From contig CM022665.1 of NCBI GenBank assembly GCA_012295275.1, forward strand, positions 22,352,002-22,416,001: DNA of 64,000 bases, in the 5' to 3' direction. This DNA is from Chrysomallon squamiferum (taxonomy: Eukaryota > Mollusca > Gastropoda > Neomphalida > Peltospiridae). The notes under the pieces are model-generated. The model had not been told where the DNA came from. It saw only the letters and a program-made list of their open reading frames with translations, and made no database searches. Each line of letters starts with the position of its first letter. Position 1 is the first letter of the stretch. Positions 1 through 13,693 of the stretch are shown one piece after another. A program made the position numbers and the translations under genes.

Positions 1-2987
1 AGATAGTATGGCCTCTTTTTCTAGCCTCTAATTTACAGAAATGGCCAAACATTTTTTTTTTATTTGTGCCATCATGCAGTGTGCAGTTTGCTGTACGTCT
101 AATTAGGTTCAAAATGTATATGTATTTAAACAGAAGTGATTTTTCAATACATTTTGTGTTACTGAACATGAACAAAAGAAATAAAATGATAGGAATGTTG
201 CAATATTATTTATTTTTATTGTCTGTATTATATTTATTCAAGATAAAACCAAATACTTATCAAAAGTCAGTTAACAAAATATGAATGTGACAAAATTGGA
301 AACGTGTGGGGGGTTTTCTGAGGGGTTTTTGGTTTTATTTTCAGTGATATCCAAGCGTTGACCTTTCCTTTTCACTTTAATAAATTTTTAAAAGATTGTC
401 ATAACAATGTTCCCAGTGAAATTTTGTGATGCAAATTTAACATTTTGGAAACAATGACACCTTGTAATAGTTGATGAAAAAAATAAGCAGGTTTATTCAC
501 GTTCAGAAAACCAGTGTAATGTTTCAATTACTAACTTCCCAGTTGGTGAGAATAATATAAAAACAGTTGTACATAGAAAGTAACTTCAGACTGATACCTT
601 GATATATATCTGGATACCCTAGTATTCCAGAGATTAGATAATAGTTCTACTCTGTGATACCAGTTCTACTCTGTGATAAATAAAATATTTACTAATTTTC
701 AGCTGAACAAATTCACTGTCCAGCAATATTTGATAATGAAATCAAAAGAAAACATTTACAATAGTGAAAATATGAACTACTGTACATGAACACTCTGCTT
801 ATCCTTGTCTTTGTACTGTTAATACTCGTTTTCCTTTTACAGTGCAACTGTGTGTCCTTGTTTATTTTATAACATGCATATTCACCATGCAGCAGATGAA
901 TCATAAATACATGTGTAATATCATATTTAATTAATAAGGTAATAATATCCCCACACTATGTTATTCTTTCTGAGTACATGCTTATTGTCTCCATACCTAT
1001 TAATTATATATTGTTTAAAGCGTACAAAAATATTAACAAACAATTCTGTACTGTAATATGTACATTTTATCATTTTCACACATACATTTAGACAACTATA
1101 TATATATATATTTTAAATAATGTTTCTGTTTACATTAATATTTTATTACACAAGATAAATATTCATGTATGTGAGAGATTTGATCATGTTTACTACACTG
1201 ACATAAAAATAACTGAACTGATATGCAGCATCTGTTGGATATATAATACATACAAACACAATCCTTTGCTTCTGAGGTACGTGGCCTAATTCAGTGTTTA
1301 AACATACATGTTGACACCAGCTACTAGATTCTTACTGTTCTGTTTACAGTTTTAAAATAACAATAATCACATGATGTAGATAAGTTTATTAATATGTCCT
1401 TTTAATAATAACATCTGTTTGAAAATTAAATGACTTTTTAAAAGGAAAAAACCAGATTATTATAATCCTAGCCAATGATGTGACATTTGCTCAGTTGGCA
1501 GTTTGCTGCTTTTAAAATGTAAACAAAAATAAAAATACTAGTCCCACTAAAAGATGTTGCTAGAAAAACAAAATCAAGATTATGTTTGCAGGTCTAATAC
1601 TACAGATGTGTATAAAAATTTTCCAAGCAATTAAAATTGATGAGGTTTATCTTTGTTATTTAAAATGTTTTTATTTTATTACTTCATGAAAGTTACGCTG
1701 GAAATAATAGGTAACATTATAGTGAATTAATAAATTTATGTTACTAACTTTATAAACATTTACAGTATCAAAGAATTAAGATTTTTAAACTCAGTACATT
1801 AATGTTTATAATATAATGGTTACCTTATTGATTTACACATGCCCACCTTAATTCAGTTACTTTTAAGATAAATAAAAGGTAGTGGAATTGTTATATTTAC
1901 TGTGTTTTACAAAGCTCTATCACATCAGATAATATATTGCATTATGAATAGTGAAATAGTAATATATATAAAAAAAATATCTTTCAAAATTAAAACTCTG
2001 AAATGCTGTCCTATTTATAAGATACAGAGCTTTTCATTTCAAAATATTTTTAAATAATTGACTACATACACAGAAGAAATAGAAAACAACTGTGTATAAC
2101 TTCCTTTTTTGAACACAGGTCATCCACCCTTTTCACTTTAGGTCATATTTTAATTCTGTTTGTTCCTCAACCCCATGCTCTTTATATGTTAATTTAATGT
2201 TACACCCAAATCACGCAGAAAATACTTTATGACCCAAAAAATACAAAAATATCCACCTCTTCAAAATACATAAAGATGTTTTAACAAAAGATGTAGTGAA
2301 TATACTTGTATTTAAGATGCTCTGAATATAATTACATTTGTTATGACACAGGGAGACGCCCAGAGCCTGTCATACTATACTGCCTGTTACAACTTGTTTT
2401 GAATACAACTGTGATATAAACCAAACAAAATGATTTAACAAAAAATGCCAGACTACTCAAGGATGGATGAGGGTGTGGCAATAAAATATTTCAGATCTGC
2501 TGATGAAAGAAAATTATTCAACATGCTCTATACATCAAGCCTGCTAGATAATAAACTACCTGCCTAATATACCTGACTTTTAACATTTAATATCTGCAAA
2601 AAGTAAAAATTGTACCAGCTATAACCTATCAGGAAATTAATGACAATGTAATCATATTTACTGTTTCATTAGATTCAATGTTGCTTCTACTGCTTTAGAA
2701 TTCCTCTTTGTTTTCCTGTAATCTTTTTATAAAATATACTTATAACCCCATTAACAGCCATTATGATCTAGAAACAGACATTTACAGTATAATTTTTTAA
2801 TTAAATATGTTCATGGAAGAATGAAATTCCTTTGTAACTTTTTCTTACCCTTGACCCAACATTCATGTATCAGAAGAAAAAATAATAAACAATGTTTTTA
2901 AATATTTAGTTACTCTTCAAATAGTTTGAATTTTTTATGACTTAATTAATAATTATAAAACACTATCAAATTTAAACTTTCACTCAC
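1..2987 (-). other. SAMD4 intron, no further exon seen
   Basis: This is AT-rich intronic DNA downstream of the 2988 donor. I found no exon resembling the SAM domain on the minus strand and no recognisable mobile element. A short direct duplication (GTTCTACTCTGTGATA twice, about 640-680) is the only local structure noted. Confidence 0.6.
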
Positions 2988-3587
2988 CCTGTGAAGTAGG
3001 CACTGTTGTGTTAAAGTTGGGTGGAGCAGATGATGTGGCATGAAGGGGGATGTGTCCACCATTAGGTGAGGAGACAGCACCAGCATGACTATTACTGACT
3101 TGCAATGGAAGATGTCCAAAACTGTTTGGAATCAAACTCCCAGTATTGTTAGAATTGTCAGCATCACTGACAGGAGCGGTCAACTCAGGTATTAAATTCC
3201 ATCCATTCAGCTGAACATTGTTTATACCTGAAGTCTGACAACTTAAGTTAGAGACGACACTGTCCTGAGAGTATCCCGAATCCTGAGACTGAGTTTGATG
3301 GGAGTGGTTGATGCTGTAGGTGAATCTCTCCTCTAGATAGCCCAACCACATTCGAAACTGTGACCGCTCTTCATTTGTTATTGCTGGGTGGATCAGAGAA
3401 TACGAAAGAAGCTGTCGACTTTCCTCAATGTTGATGCCACTCTCAATGGCATGAGACAGCACCTTGGGAATGACTGTTAAGTACTCTTTCTTGGCCAGTG
3501 TGTTTCCTGACTGAAGAAGAGGAAGGTAGTTGAGCAGATGGAGAATGGCCTTGTCTTTGTATTCACCACATAGCTGACTAATGTGCA
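2988..3587 (-). CDS. SAMD4: SAMD4 second coding exon (second Smaug similarity region and linker)
   Basis: The exon is 600 nt, entering and leaving mid-codon. It encodes residues 71-269, starting HISQLCGEYKDKAILHLL (Val70 is split across the junction) and ending TTVPTSQ plus one base. The first ~95 residues are the helical conserved region; the rest is a polar linker. The acceptor is TTTTTTCCAG and the donor GTGAGTG. A GTG at its 5' edge is the split codon, not a start. Confidence 0.93.
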
Positions 3588-6500
3588 CTGGAAAAAATTT
3601 AAAAATTAAAAAATAAAATGATTTTGCAAGATTGTAAATTTATTTGTATTTAAAGAAATGATTAGCAAAATGCTGATTTAGAAAACAATTTATCATATTT
3701 CTATATTCTGTTTAGTTATAATACTTTAGCTATTACTGAAAATATTAATGAGTCGAACATCAAGAATTATGTATTTTAAATTGCCCCCAACAGCCATATC
3801 AGAACAAATGTGATAAAAAGTTGATGTTGTTGTTCACATTTACAGCAGATGATCAAATTCCCAGAAGTACAATTTTTTTTACATTACAGGGTGTGTGCAC
3901 TTTACAGTCACCCTGTCACCCATGGCAAGTCAAAATAGCATTGGGCAAGTGAAAACCATAATTGTTTTGCCTGCCTGACAACCAAAAATTTCCACAAGCT
4001 GTATTATGTATCAAAATGCAAATACCTGATGTTTGTCAGAGACTGAGAATTTATTTTTTATTCATTGTTTTCTACTGGTTCCTATTGGTATCTGTGCAAC
4101 TAAACCTATATAGGACACAACAGCGACCATTTCCCCAGTCTATCGAACAGTTTGAAAGTGTTCTGAAAACCTTGACCACATAATGTATTTGCATGTTCAA
4201 CTGGAATACCTCTGCCCTATCCATCTTAGGAAACTGAGGCTTTTTGAAATTACATTATGTTGAAATGTTTTCATTTCTTGCAGAATATGAACAGTCTACA
4301 ATACCAAACACCCAATCATCAGTGCAACTGTAGTCAACAAAAGCTATCACTGCATGTGTGAGTGTTGTGGGATGTTCAGATTAACTGAACTCTTGACAGG
4401 TGACCTGTTAATAAACAAACTGTTGTCCATCTTTTAGCCTACATCCAGTGAACTGGTGTTGTGTTCATGTAATGCCATTATGGTCACAAATATTATTGGT
4501 CACAAACATCATTTTGGCCATAAAATGACTTTATTCATTCCAAGACCAAGCTTTGGCAAAACATTCAAGATGTTTGATTGGGTGGGTCCTCTGACAGCAC
4601 AATAATAATTTAATTACAACAGTTTTTATTATATGATAAAATATTTTTTTTAAAGAGCAAGTTAAAGAAAAAAATTCCATTTTTTTTTTTTTTTAACAAA
4701 TTTTAATTTTAAAATTAAAGAAATTTGGTCAGAAGCCATTCAAAGGTTGTACAGGTGAGAAAGTGTTATTGTTATTGTCACAAATGGCCAGTCAAAACAA
4801 ATCCCAAGTGCATAATCTTCATTACCATAATTTTAATTTTATAACAAATAATTTTGTTGTCAGACATTAATGTTTCACTTATACATGCAACACCATCTAC
4901 ATATCAGAGGCATCATAAAACTATTTTCTTTTACAGACTGAACATCAAGTCAATATACTGAAAATGCCTTTCATAAAAAATACAAATTAATTCAGAAATA
5001 ATATTGTATACCAATCAAAATTAAATAAAATAAAATAACTAAACAACATGAGGCTTTTGTTGTTAAAATGCAGACATTAATTATATCCAGTAATTAAAAC
5101 TAATGTTTAAGTTTGGCAAGATTTTTAAAAACCTGGTTTACCCACTTTGATACTGATATTTCTATGATCAGCAAACTCCATTCTCAAATCTATGTACCTT
5201 ACACTCTTAAATATTTCAACTACTGAACACTCAAAACATACAAATTTCTGTATAAGAAATGCAGTCCTTGAAACTAAATTCTTTCATGCTAACAAAATTG
5301 AAGGCTACATTTTATTACCTAAACCTGAACTCTCAGCCATGGCTTTATCTTCTCAATCATAACCAAAAGACACAAAATAATTGACTGGTTCACAAGAAAA
5401 CCCATTACAAAAATTCTACCTTTATAATACAGGTGATATATTTTATAATAAACATATCATTTATTATTTTTATCAAGAATGGTTTAGTAGGAAGAAACGT
5501 TTGTTTAACAACACCCTTAAAGAGTTCTGATCTAGGACTGAATGGCAAAATATGTAGTTAAGGACCACAGTATGGTTTAGAAAATCTGATCATGAAATAT
5601 GGTATATATATTTCAATTCTTATATATATATATTTTAAATCTGAAATACTCATATGATTTCAAAAAATAAATAACCCGTGTTTTAATAATTATATAATTA
5701 TGAAATTATGAATTAACAAGTATCTTACATTAATGATTCATTAAACTACAATCTACAAATAACTAACTGATGTGCCCTTTTTAACTGCTCTATTATAATA
5801 AATTATTATGATTATTATTATTATTTTATTATTATTATTATTAATTAAAACTTTTTTGAAGTTTTCCTTTATTCCTTTGGGAAATTTTAAATTCACCATT
5901 CTGTCTTAAAATTATAAATATTTTAATTATTTAGTTAATTAATATGTAGTTGACATGTTTAACTATGTCAACAAAACAAAAAACCCACTTGATATTTAAT
6001 TATATTTTGGTAATTAAAACAGTTGTCAATTTATCATCATCATTATTTATTTATATTATATAAAATCATAGTGTGTATATTTTTTCTTTTGAGTACCATA
6101 AATGAATCAATAGGAAACAGGTTTCTTCAAACATAAAAAAACCCGAAACCATGCCAGCATAAATTGCACAAACAATTGTTTTCTTTGTACATCAGCATTA
6201 TAACCAAATTTAATCAATTAAATTGTGTTAAAGTCATTAGAAAGTGTCATTTGGAAAACTGTGGTTGATTACAGAAGAGAAGATTCTGGAAAGAAAAATG
6301 TTTGCATGGCAGCTAAACAACTTCTTTTAAAATCTCTTAAAACATTTTTATACATTTACTTTTTACTTACAAAATCTTTTGCACAGACTGCAAATGTGAA
6401 ACTAAGAATTAACAAAACTAAACATGCTGCAATTCAAGCAGATCTACCACAGCTGTGCATTTTATTTGTAAGATTTAAGTTGTAACGTACATGTTTATTA

Positions 6501-9500
6501 GAATTTGACTTACTAACTCTACTACTGATCATTTAATGTGACAGGAAACCAAAGAAAACATTTAAAACAGTAATAAACACAAGATCAGTGTGTCAGCTTT
6601 GAATTGTATCAAAATGACTCATAGGTACAGAAAAAAAGACTGATGATAAAAATAGTCTACATATTAGATACACATAAACAGGATTATGAACTGTTTATAA
6701 TATTCATTTTAGAAATAAACCATGTAGCTGTGTTTGTCAACATTTATTTTATATATAGTTGTTTTTTTTGTGTGTTTTTTGTTGTTGTTATCTGTTTTAG
6801 GAAATTTTGTGTTTCATAGATATACACTTTTATTCTTACACTACAAAAATACTTTAGAAACATTTAAAGGTTAACTACAGTTGATATAATGTATATTCAA
6901 CTGTTTTTCTGATTAGATTAGATTAAAGCATTTCTATCTTTATGCTTGACCTAATTTCAGTTTACGCAGAAAATTAACAAATGATAATCCCAACTAAGGC
7001 CTCTGCTGCATAAATTATCATGAAAGTTGACTAAATTCAGTTGACACCTGGAAAGCAAATACTAATGACAGGTGATGGCATACTGCTACACAAATGAACT
7101 GCAGGTGGAAAAAGCAAAATAAAAGGAAAAACAAATGCGTTGTTATCCATCATTTATTTAATAAGTTAAACAGTAACTTGCTGACGATAAAAAGTAAAAC
7201 TGTATTATACCTGTTTTATTTTAGAAGAGAAAAATGTTTATTGGTTATAAATGACCTTTATAAAACTGTTTCCTACAACTGCTTTGTTGATTAAGAATCT
7301 TCCATTTAATTTAAAAAATAAAAAATAAAAATAAATAAATAAAAATGATGCAACTGCCTCAAAATAAATTAATCCCCAGTGAGACAGAATCTGCTTCAGT
7401 AGTAAAATGCAGTTACTGTTAAAAACACGAAAGATGAAAACTGGTCCACAATATTTCCAGCAGTGACAAAGCAAAATTGCTAAAACAAGGAGAAAAGAAG
7501 AAGAAAATCTTTGTAATGGTGTTTCCTTACATCACAAGAACAGAACATGACATATAATAACCATGTACTAGTAAATGTCAGCATCTTTAACAAAGGATAA
7601 TTGTATTCTTTTCTTTAAAAACCCCCACTTACATGACTGCAGTATGAAGCAGACATTTAAAAAATATGTGTTTAAAATAAATTTCAGTCCTGAAAAAGAT
7701 GTGGAATAAAATTAATTTTAATTTTTTCCTTTTTTCTTAATTCTTTAAATGGACTTAAATTTGTCAGTATCAAACTAATTTAAATATAGAATTAAATTTT
7801 ATTATAAATAACAAAATGAGTTACTAATCATCATTACAATCACTTTATGTGACTCTGACAGGACCATTTCAACCATGAATGGCAAGACCCCACACCAGTG
7901 GCTAAGAGCTGATTAAGGTATTAACTCCACATGTGAGGTCATTTAGTTTTTACCTCAAACTGAGTGTCTTCCATGCTAAATAAAGCTTTCAATTATTCCT
8001 ATATTTTAAGAACACACACTGATCATCTGATGAGCATATCATGACTAATCAAAATTCAACTTCAGTGCAACATTCTTCTTAGAGTAGTAAAAATGTCTAA
8101 TATGTGCAGAGAATATGGTGCTCCTCACACCAGCTAATTTTTGGAAATTCCTCTTTTTTTTTCAATTCTGTTTTAATTTAATTTAATTTAATTTTAATTT
8201 TAATTTTTATTGTTATTGTTATTGTTATTGTTAGTGTAAATTTACAAAGAATATTCTAGTGATTTTTTGTTTTTGTTTTTAAAAAACATCATTGACATTT
8301 AACTGAACAGTAAAACAATTATCCGAAGGTAGGTGCATACTTTCAAGCCATTCTGAACAATAAACAGTAACTAATAATCATACATGTCAATGGAAACTCA
8401 TAATATATCCGTGACACATCTTCATGTTTTGATAATGCAACTGTCATAGGAAAAAAAAAAAAATGATTTAAAATCTCAAAAATAAATCCAAGAAAAACAT
8501 TACAATTTTTCACTCAAATATTTATTTTAAACATTTCTTTATTTGTAATGTAGGGAGCACTTTTCCCACTGTAAAGCAAATGTTTATCAATATCAGTGAC
8601 ACTCCTGCAAGTCCAGAACAAAGGGACAGGGAAAAGTGATGGAGTCTGAGAACCAAGCTCTGCATGTTTTCCTGTACACAGTAGTAATAACACTGCAACT
8701 TGTAAGCCATGGCAGTGTGTTACCAGATCTGACTGTGACACAGCTGTGTCTGACATACCACCTGTTGCACATCCTGCTTGAATATGATCTACCAAGGCAG
8801 TTAGTAACAGTTGTATTTTACACTATATATTATTATGTAAAGCAATTACACAATGAATAACATGTATTCAGTAACTGAAAATACTGTCTGAACTAAATAT
8901 TTGACAATTAACAAGCCAGTGTCAAGATCAGTTAACCAGGATTCTTAATCTTTAACAATTTAAAAACAAAAAACAAAAAATTTAAAATAGATCTGAATTT
9001 TAAATTTAAGTAAAAATTATGTCACATACACGGTTATTATGATTATTATCACTGAATATTATTATGATTATTATCACTGAATGCCACAATGTTTCATGTT
9101 ATCACTTCTGATTAATGTTATATTTTCATATACAGATCTGAATTACAACAATATTTTCATACATTAAGCATTATAATTGAATTATGTCACGTTTTGAATG
9201 AACTATCGCAGGTCAACACTAGATGAAAATCTGATTACTCTATTTTAAGAAGATCTCATGTCACAATGGTCTCCAAATCCAATACAGTACACAAAGATTA
9301 TTTACTGTTCAATGAAACAATCAATGAGCCAGATCTAACATGACCAGAAAATTACGGTCAACAGTGTTACTGTATTACACTAATTCACAGACATCTACTG
9401 TAATTTTCATGCCTCAGCTGCTGTATTGTGTACTATTATACAGTATATACTATTGTCCTTTTAACCTAACATAACCTAAAATTTGGATATGTTCATAAAA

Positions 9501-10225
9501 AGTTTTGTTTACACACCAACTTCTTTATACTTACTTATCAATATATAAAATTTTAATATAACCATAAAAAAAAAATCTGCTTAGAATTTTTTTACATAAA
9601 ACTAAGATTTACTAATACATCAACAACAACAACAACAACCCAAAACCCATTTAAAACTATATATTAAATTATATTAATAAGCAAGGGTTTCATTCTACAT
9701 TGTGTTGTGAATCACTATTTGTGTTTCCATATTTCTGATCATATTAAATTGGTCAGTTTATCAAGTTTGAAAACTTAGTATTTCTTGTTAACAGTCATTA
9801 TTATTTAGGATAATATTGGAGTCTTTTCTTATTATAAATTATACCAGACTGGTTTATGTGGGTTTATTTTGTTGTGGTTTTGAATAAAGATTTAGCATAT
9901 TAACTGAGGCCTTATTTCCATTTTTAATAATCGGCACACACGCTCACACAAGACTTATGTCATGTACAACTGAATATCACTATTGTTATCAAAACAAAAT
10001 TTGTGATTTTAACTCACCAGGATCATTGGCTCGCTCTTCAAGCAACTTGGCTTCAGTACACTCTGACAAGGACTGCTGAAGAACCTGGACAAGAAACTTT
10101 GCTTGCGATGGTGTCAACTTCTTCAACAAGGAATACAATGCCACTGTTTGTTCACACTCACTCCATGTCTTGAACCAATTGGTAACCAATGTTACCTGTT
10201 CTCGAAAATTATTGTTGGCTTTCAT
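2988..10225 (-). CDS. SAMD4: Smaug homolog (SAMD4 family), N-terminal part, gene runs off the left edge
   Basis: Smaug/SAMD4 proteins bind stem-loop elements in mRNAs through a SAM domain and recruit deadenylation and translational-repression factors in the cytoplasm. Two coding exons (10225-10018 and 3587-2988) join in frame to give residues 1-269. The start MKANNNFREQV lines up with the vertebrate start MMFRDQV. WFKTWSECEQTVAL (residues 17-30) and EESRQLLSYSLIHPA match the two conserved N-terminal Smaug similarity regions. A low-complexity Ser/Asn/Gln linker follows. It keeps short vertebrate-like islands such as LNGW and GHIPLHATSSAP. The SAM domain and C-terminus are absent because the next donor (AGG|GTGAGT at 2987) leads to exons beyond position 1. 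The gene stands in for the ancestor of SAMD4A and SAMD4B; which one it is closer to cannot be told here. Confidence 0.93.
3588..10017 (-). other. SAMD4 intron (6.4 kb)
   Basis: The intron separates the two coding exons. It is mostly AT-rich with simple repeats: (ATT)n near 5791-5846, (ATTTA)n then (TTATTG)n near 8171-8233, and a 24-bp direct duplication near 9033-9080. A GC-higher patch at about 8540-8800 has overlapping open frames on both strands but matches no family I recognise. Confidence 0.7.
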
Positions 10226-10394
10226 GTTTAACTGGTTTTGTAATAAAATATGAATTAACCCTTTTTTTGTTATATACTTTGACACTTTGATCCAGCAGAA
10301 AAAATGTTTTGTTTGTTTTAAAATAATGGATTTTAAACTTCATCAAAAGAACACAGTTTAAGACAATTCTGCTGGTCCTAAGTCTGGGCTTTAC
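10018..10394 (-). CDS. SAMD4: SAMD4 first coding exon with 5' UTR
   Basis: Coding begins at ATG 10225-10223 and runs to 10018 (69 codons plus one base, ending ERANDP), followed by donor GTGAGT. The likely acceptor is the pyrimidine-rich TTTCATATTTCAG just upstream of 10394, which makes 10394-10226 untranslated leader. An internal CAG near 10232 could be a weaker acceptor. The frame stays open upstream of the ATG but has no earlier ATG. Confidence 0.88.
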
Positions 10395-11297
10395 CTGAAA
10401 TATGAAACAGAATATAAAATTAAAACATGAACAAGGAAAATATTTTTAATCTCCTATTTTTAATGTCATACTTCTTTGAGGATGACATATTTCCTGATCT
10501 CGCCTCTGCATGGTTTCTTTTAATCCAAGGCTAAATAATTCACATAAAACAGAACTATCTGTGGCATAATTCAGTTTAAATTATTTGGATAGTCGATCTA
10601 GTGTTAGCTTTACCAGAGACAATTATTAGTAGGCTTTTGTCTTTCTGTCCAGCCCTCATGGTTTCTTGTAAAATCTACAAGTTTACATAGAGAGTTCTTT
10701 AAAATATTGTTTATCACATTGGTTTACTTTAACGTAAAAAACAATGTCTCCCTTCTCTCTTCAACATGTTACATTTATTAAACCAGTTTGGCACAAGAAT
10801 TAAAACCATGTCTAACATTCAAAATACTGAACATTTTCCAGGTTGTAAAGTAAGAAACACTAAAATATTAACTTCACTTTGAAATTGGTTTTAAAATAAT
10901 TTTGTTTACGTTGTTTTTACTTTTTCCTGAAATTAAAATATTTATGGAAATGTTTTGAAATAATACATCTGCTGTTAGAGCATGCTCTGACATTTTTGTC
11001 ATCTTCCAAATAATACTAATAAGTCACTATATAACATAAATAGTTAACTGTTAAAATTTACACAAACTGGAAAAAAAAAAATTAATAAAAGCATTAAACC
11101 AGAGACTTCAGTAAATATTATTTAACAAATTAATGATCTAAACAAAACTAAAAATATTTTTTAAACATAAATGTGTAATTGGGGTATCTCAAAGTACAAT
11201 GCTTTCAGAAGAAAAAAAGTAGAGAAAAAAGAAAAAGCAGTATGAAAAGGATTAGGTTTTCGAAAACGAATCCGTTTTATAAATACGAAAAACACCA

Positions 11298-11332
<35 letters not shown>

Positions 11333-11931
11333 CTGTCAAACTGGTCTCAACTGTGTTCGGTATTGATTGCACGATTTGAACCTTGTCCTGTTAACGTTTA
11401 TACCGTCTTCTAAATCAACTTCCTTATTTTTCTATAAAACGTGTTGTGCAATTTGAATGCCATTTGATAATGCTTTTAATAAATTTAAAACACGACCTGC
11501 TTAATGTCTGGCAAAACAATCTGACAAAAACAGCAATTATATAGGCCGATTCTAATTTTAGTAACGGGATGAAGGGTTCCCTCACAACGAATCGTTATGT
11601 TGACAATATTTTCAATCATTTAAATAAAATATATAACCTCAAAAAAGAAGAAGAAAAAAATAAAAGATGAGCAGATAACTTTAAAGTTTTGTAGCTCACC
11701 TTACAATGAGTAAACAAGACAACTTTAAAACATCATGTTCTTTTCACATTCGTCCGGGGAAAAAATAAAGATACAGAACGTCCATTTCAGAATATACTAG
11801 CCTGAGCAGGGGTCGCCGAAGGATAACATTTTTTTAACCTTATATCAAATCCTAAATCTATTTAACAAAACGTGTAGGTTCCTGAGTAAGATAGAGGTGT
11901 TTATTATTTAATAATAACATAAAATACTCAC
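10395..11931 (-). other. Probable first intron of SAMD4
   Basis: The stretch lies between the putative non-coding exon and the start-codon exon. It includes a 32-nt poly-A run at 11299-11330. CpG density rises from about 11250 toward the promoter. No coding exon is evident. Confidence 0.45.
11299..11330. repeat. Poly-A tract (32 nt)
   Basis: An uninterrupted A run. It could be a mononucleotide repeat or a retroposon tail, but no element body or target-site duplication was recognised beside it. Confidence 0.9.
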
Positions 11932-12060
11932 GTGTCACTCATAGTTACCGCTATTTCATTATTCCTTTCAGAAGAGAAGCCCAGCTTGCTCTCTTTCCAC
12001 ATGTTGAATAGTTGAATGTTAATGAGTGACGTCACACTTGAATGGCGGGCACTTGCCGGT
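11932..12060 (-). other. SAMD4: Probable non-coding first exon of SAMD4
   Basis: A strong donor (CAC|GTGAGTAT) lies at 11931 on the minus strand, within CpG-enriched DNA just downstream of a full CRE palindrome. That is where a first exon for the leader exon at 10394 would be expected. If spliced to 10394 it creates a four-codon upstream ORF (Met-Ser-Asp-Thr-stop). The 5' boundary is a guess; no TATA box was assigned. Confidence 0.45.
12027..12034. promoter_or_regulatory. CRE palindrome TGACGTCA in the SAMD4 promoter region
   Basis: An exact 8-bp cAMP-response element sits about 95 bp upstream of the first-exon donor, next to the GC-rich stretch GGCGGGCACTTGCCGG. This is a CREB/ATF consensus by sequence only; function is inferred. 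Confidence 0.45.
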
Positions 12061-12843
12061 GTCAGTGATATATATTTTCTACTAGAAAAATATCCTGTCA
12101 AACAAAACAAAAAAAAATAATAATAATGAAATTATTTATAAGAAAAGACGCATTTACCAGTTTTAAAAACTCTTTCACATTTTACTATCCTTAACTTTTC
12201 AAATATTTTAACAACATAAGCTAATTTACTGTTATATTCAGTTAACATGGTGTATTCCCTTTTAATATATGTGCCCTTAAATATTTGTCAATGAAAGTAA
12301 ACGAAATATGTATGTTTTTAGAATGATTATATGTTCATTTAACAATTATTAGTATTTGTCAGTCAAAGAGGATAAAGTGTCATTTTATACTAATTTATTT
12401 TAGAAAATGCTTCAATCAAAATCCGAAATAACGTTGCGATATCCAGATAAAAATAGCGATCTTCAAAATAATTTCTTAGATTGTTTATATTTATAATTCT
12501 TCAAATTTATCTTTTAAAAATAAATAGAGGAATGAATTTAATTACTTGTTTCGATTATTCAGTTTATTCAGTTTTTGGGGGGTTTTTTGTTTTGTTTTTT
12601 TAAATGAGACAACAATAATAATGATGATGCAAAGAAATGTTTTTGAAACTGTTTTAATGGCTGCCGCAGTTAATGTATTTACCAAAAAATGAATTGGGGT
12701 AGGTCTCTTTCAGCATATCTTTAATCATCAATAAAATTGTTAGTAATTAAATAATTAAAAAAACATCTTACGTTCAGCATCATTTAAAAGTGAAAATGAG
12801 GTCATTCAAACTGCACAGTTAATATTATGTTTTAGGTTCATGT

Positions 12844-12890
12844 TATTTAATTAATTAATTTATTTATTTATTTATTTATTTATTTATTTT
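12844..12890. repeat. (TTAA)n/(TTTA)n microsatellite
   Basis: Visible run of TTAA then TTTA units. Confidence 0.9.
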
Positions 12891-13116
12891 CATTGTTAGT
12901 ATTTTGTGAATTAATAGCTAGGCTCTCCATCTGAAACCACAGACCTACCAATCAATGTTAGAGTAAAGCAGCGGAGAGATCTCTCGTGCAATCAGCATTA
13001 TTCTTCTTCCCCCCAAACCAGTTAATCCCAATCAGCTCGTGATGTTTGCATTGCCCGTTATTCATGGTTTGTTTCTTAAGCAACACAGTTACACTTATTT
13101 GGTTACTGAATAAACA

Positions 13117-13160
13117 AATAATAATAATAATAATAATAGTAGTAGTAGCAGCAGTAGTAA
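13117..13160. repeat. (AAT)n-(AGT/AGC)n compound microsatellite
   Basis: AAT units pass into AGT and AGC units. Confidence 0.85.
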
Positions 13161-13420
13161 AGAGTTATTCATATGTTATTCATTCGTTCTTCTTCAATGA
13201 ACTATTTGAAATACATAATTATGTAAAATGTAAAAAGAAAATGCAAAACGCTAGATCTGTCTTGGGCACATTTTTCTGAAATCAGGTTAGACAGTCTTAT
13301 AAAATATTAGAATAATTAGAGGGTTAGTTAGGAATTTACACTTCCCCTATTAATTGTAGACAGTGTTAGTGTACACTTCCTACCTCAAAACTAGGGCTGT
13401 TGTCATTTGTCGACTTTAAT

Positions 13421-13444
13421 GTGTGTGTGTGTGTGTGTGTGTGT
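13421..13444. repeat. (GT)12 microsatellite
   Basis: Uninterrupted GT dinucleotides. Confidence 0.9.
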
Positions 13445-13609
13445 GGTAATACCTGCAGACTAATGAAATTACTGGATATTATTTCGTTAACTTAATAAAA
13501 TATTACAGCTCATTTAAATAAAAACGAGCTCAGTAAACGAATTTATATTTTAAGGGTATATTTTCGTTTCGGAGCAAATTATTACATTTATGTACCAACT
13601 TGAAAAATG

Positions 13610-13693
<84 letters not shown>
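13610..13693. repeat. Poly-A followed by (AAT)n
   Basis: About 32 A residues run into about 17 AAT units. The long Ile/Phe open frame on the minus strand here is only this repeat translated. Confidence 0.9.

Noticed and set aside
3586-3588. GTG as an independent start for the 600-nt Smaug exon.
   Set aside because: It is a codon split by the splice junction (G from the upstream exon, TG from this one). The acceptor TTTTTTCCAG and the homologous upstream exon explain it.
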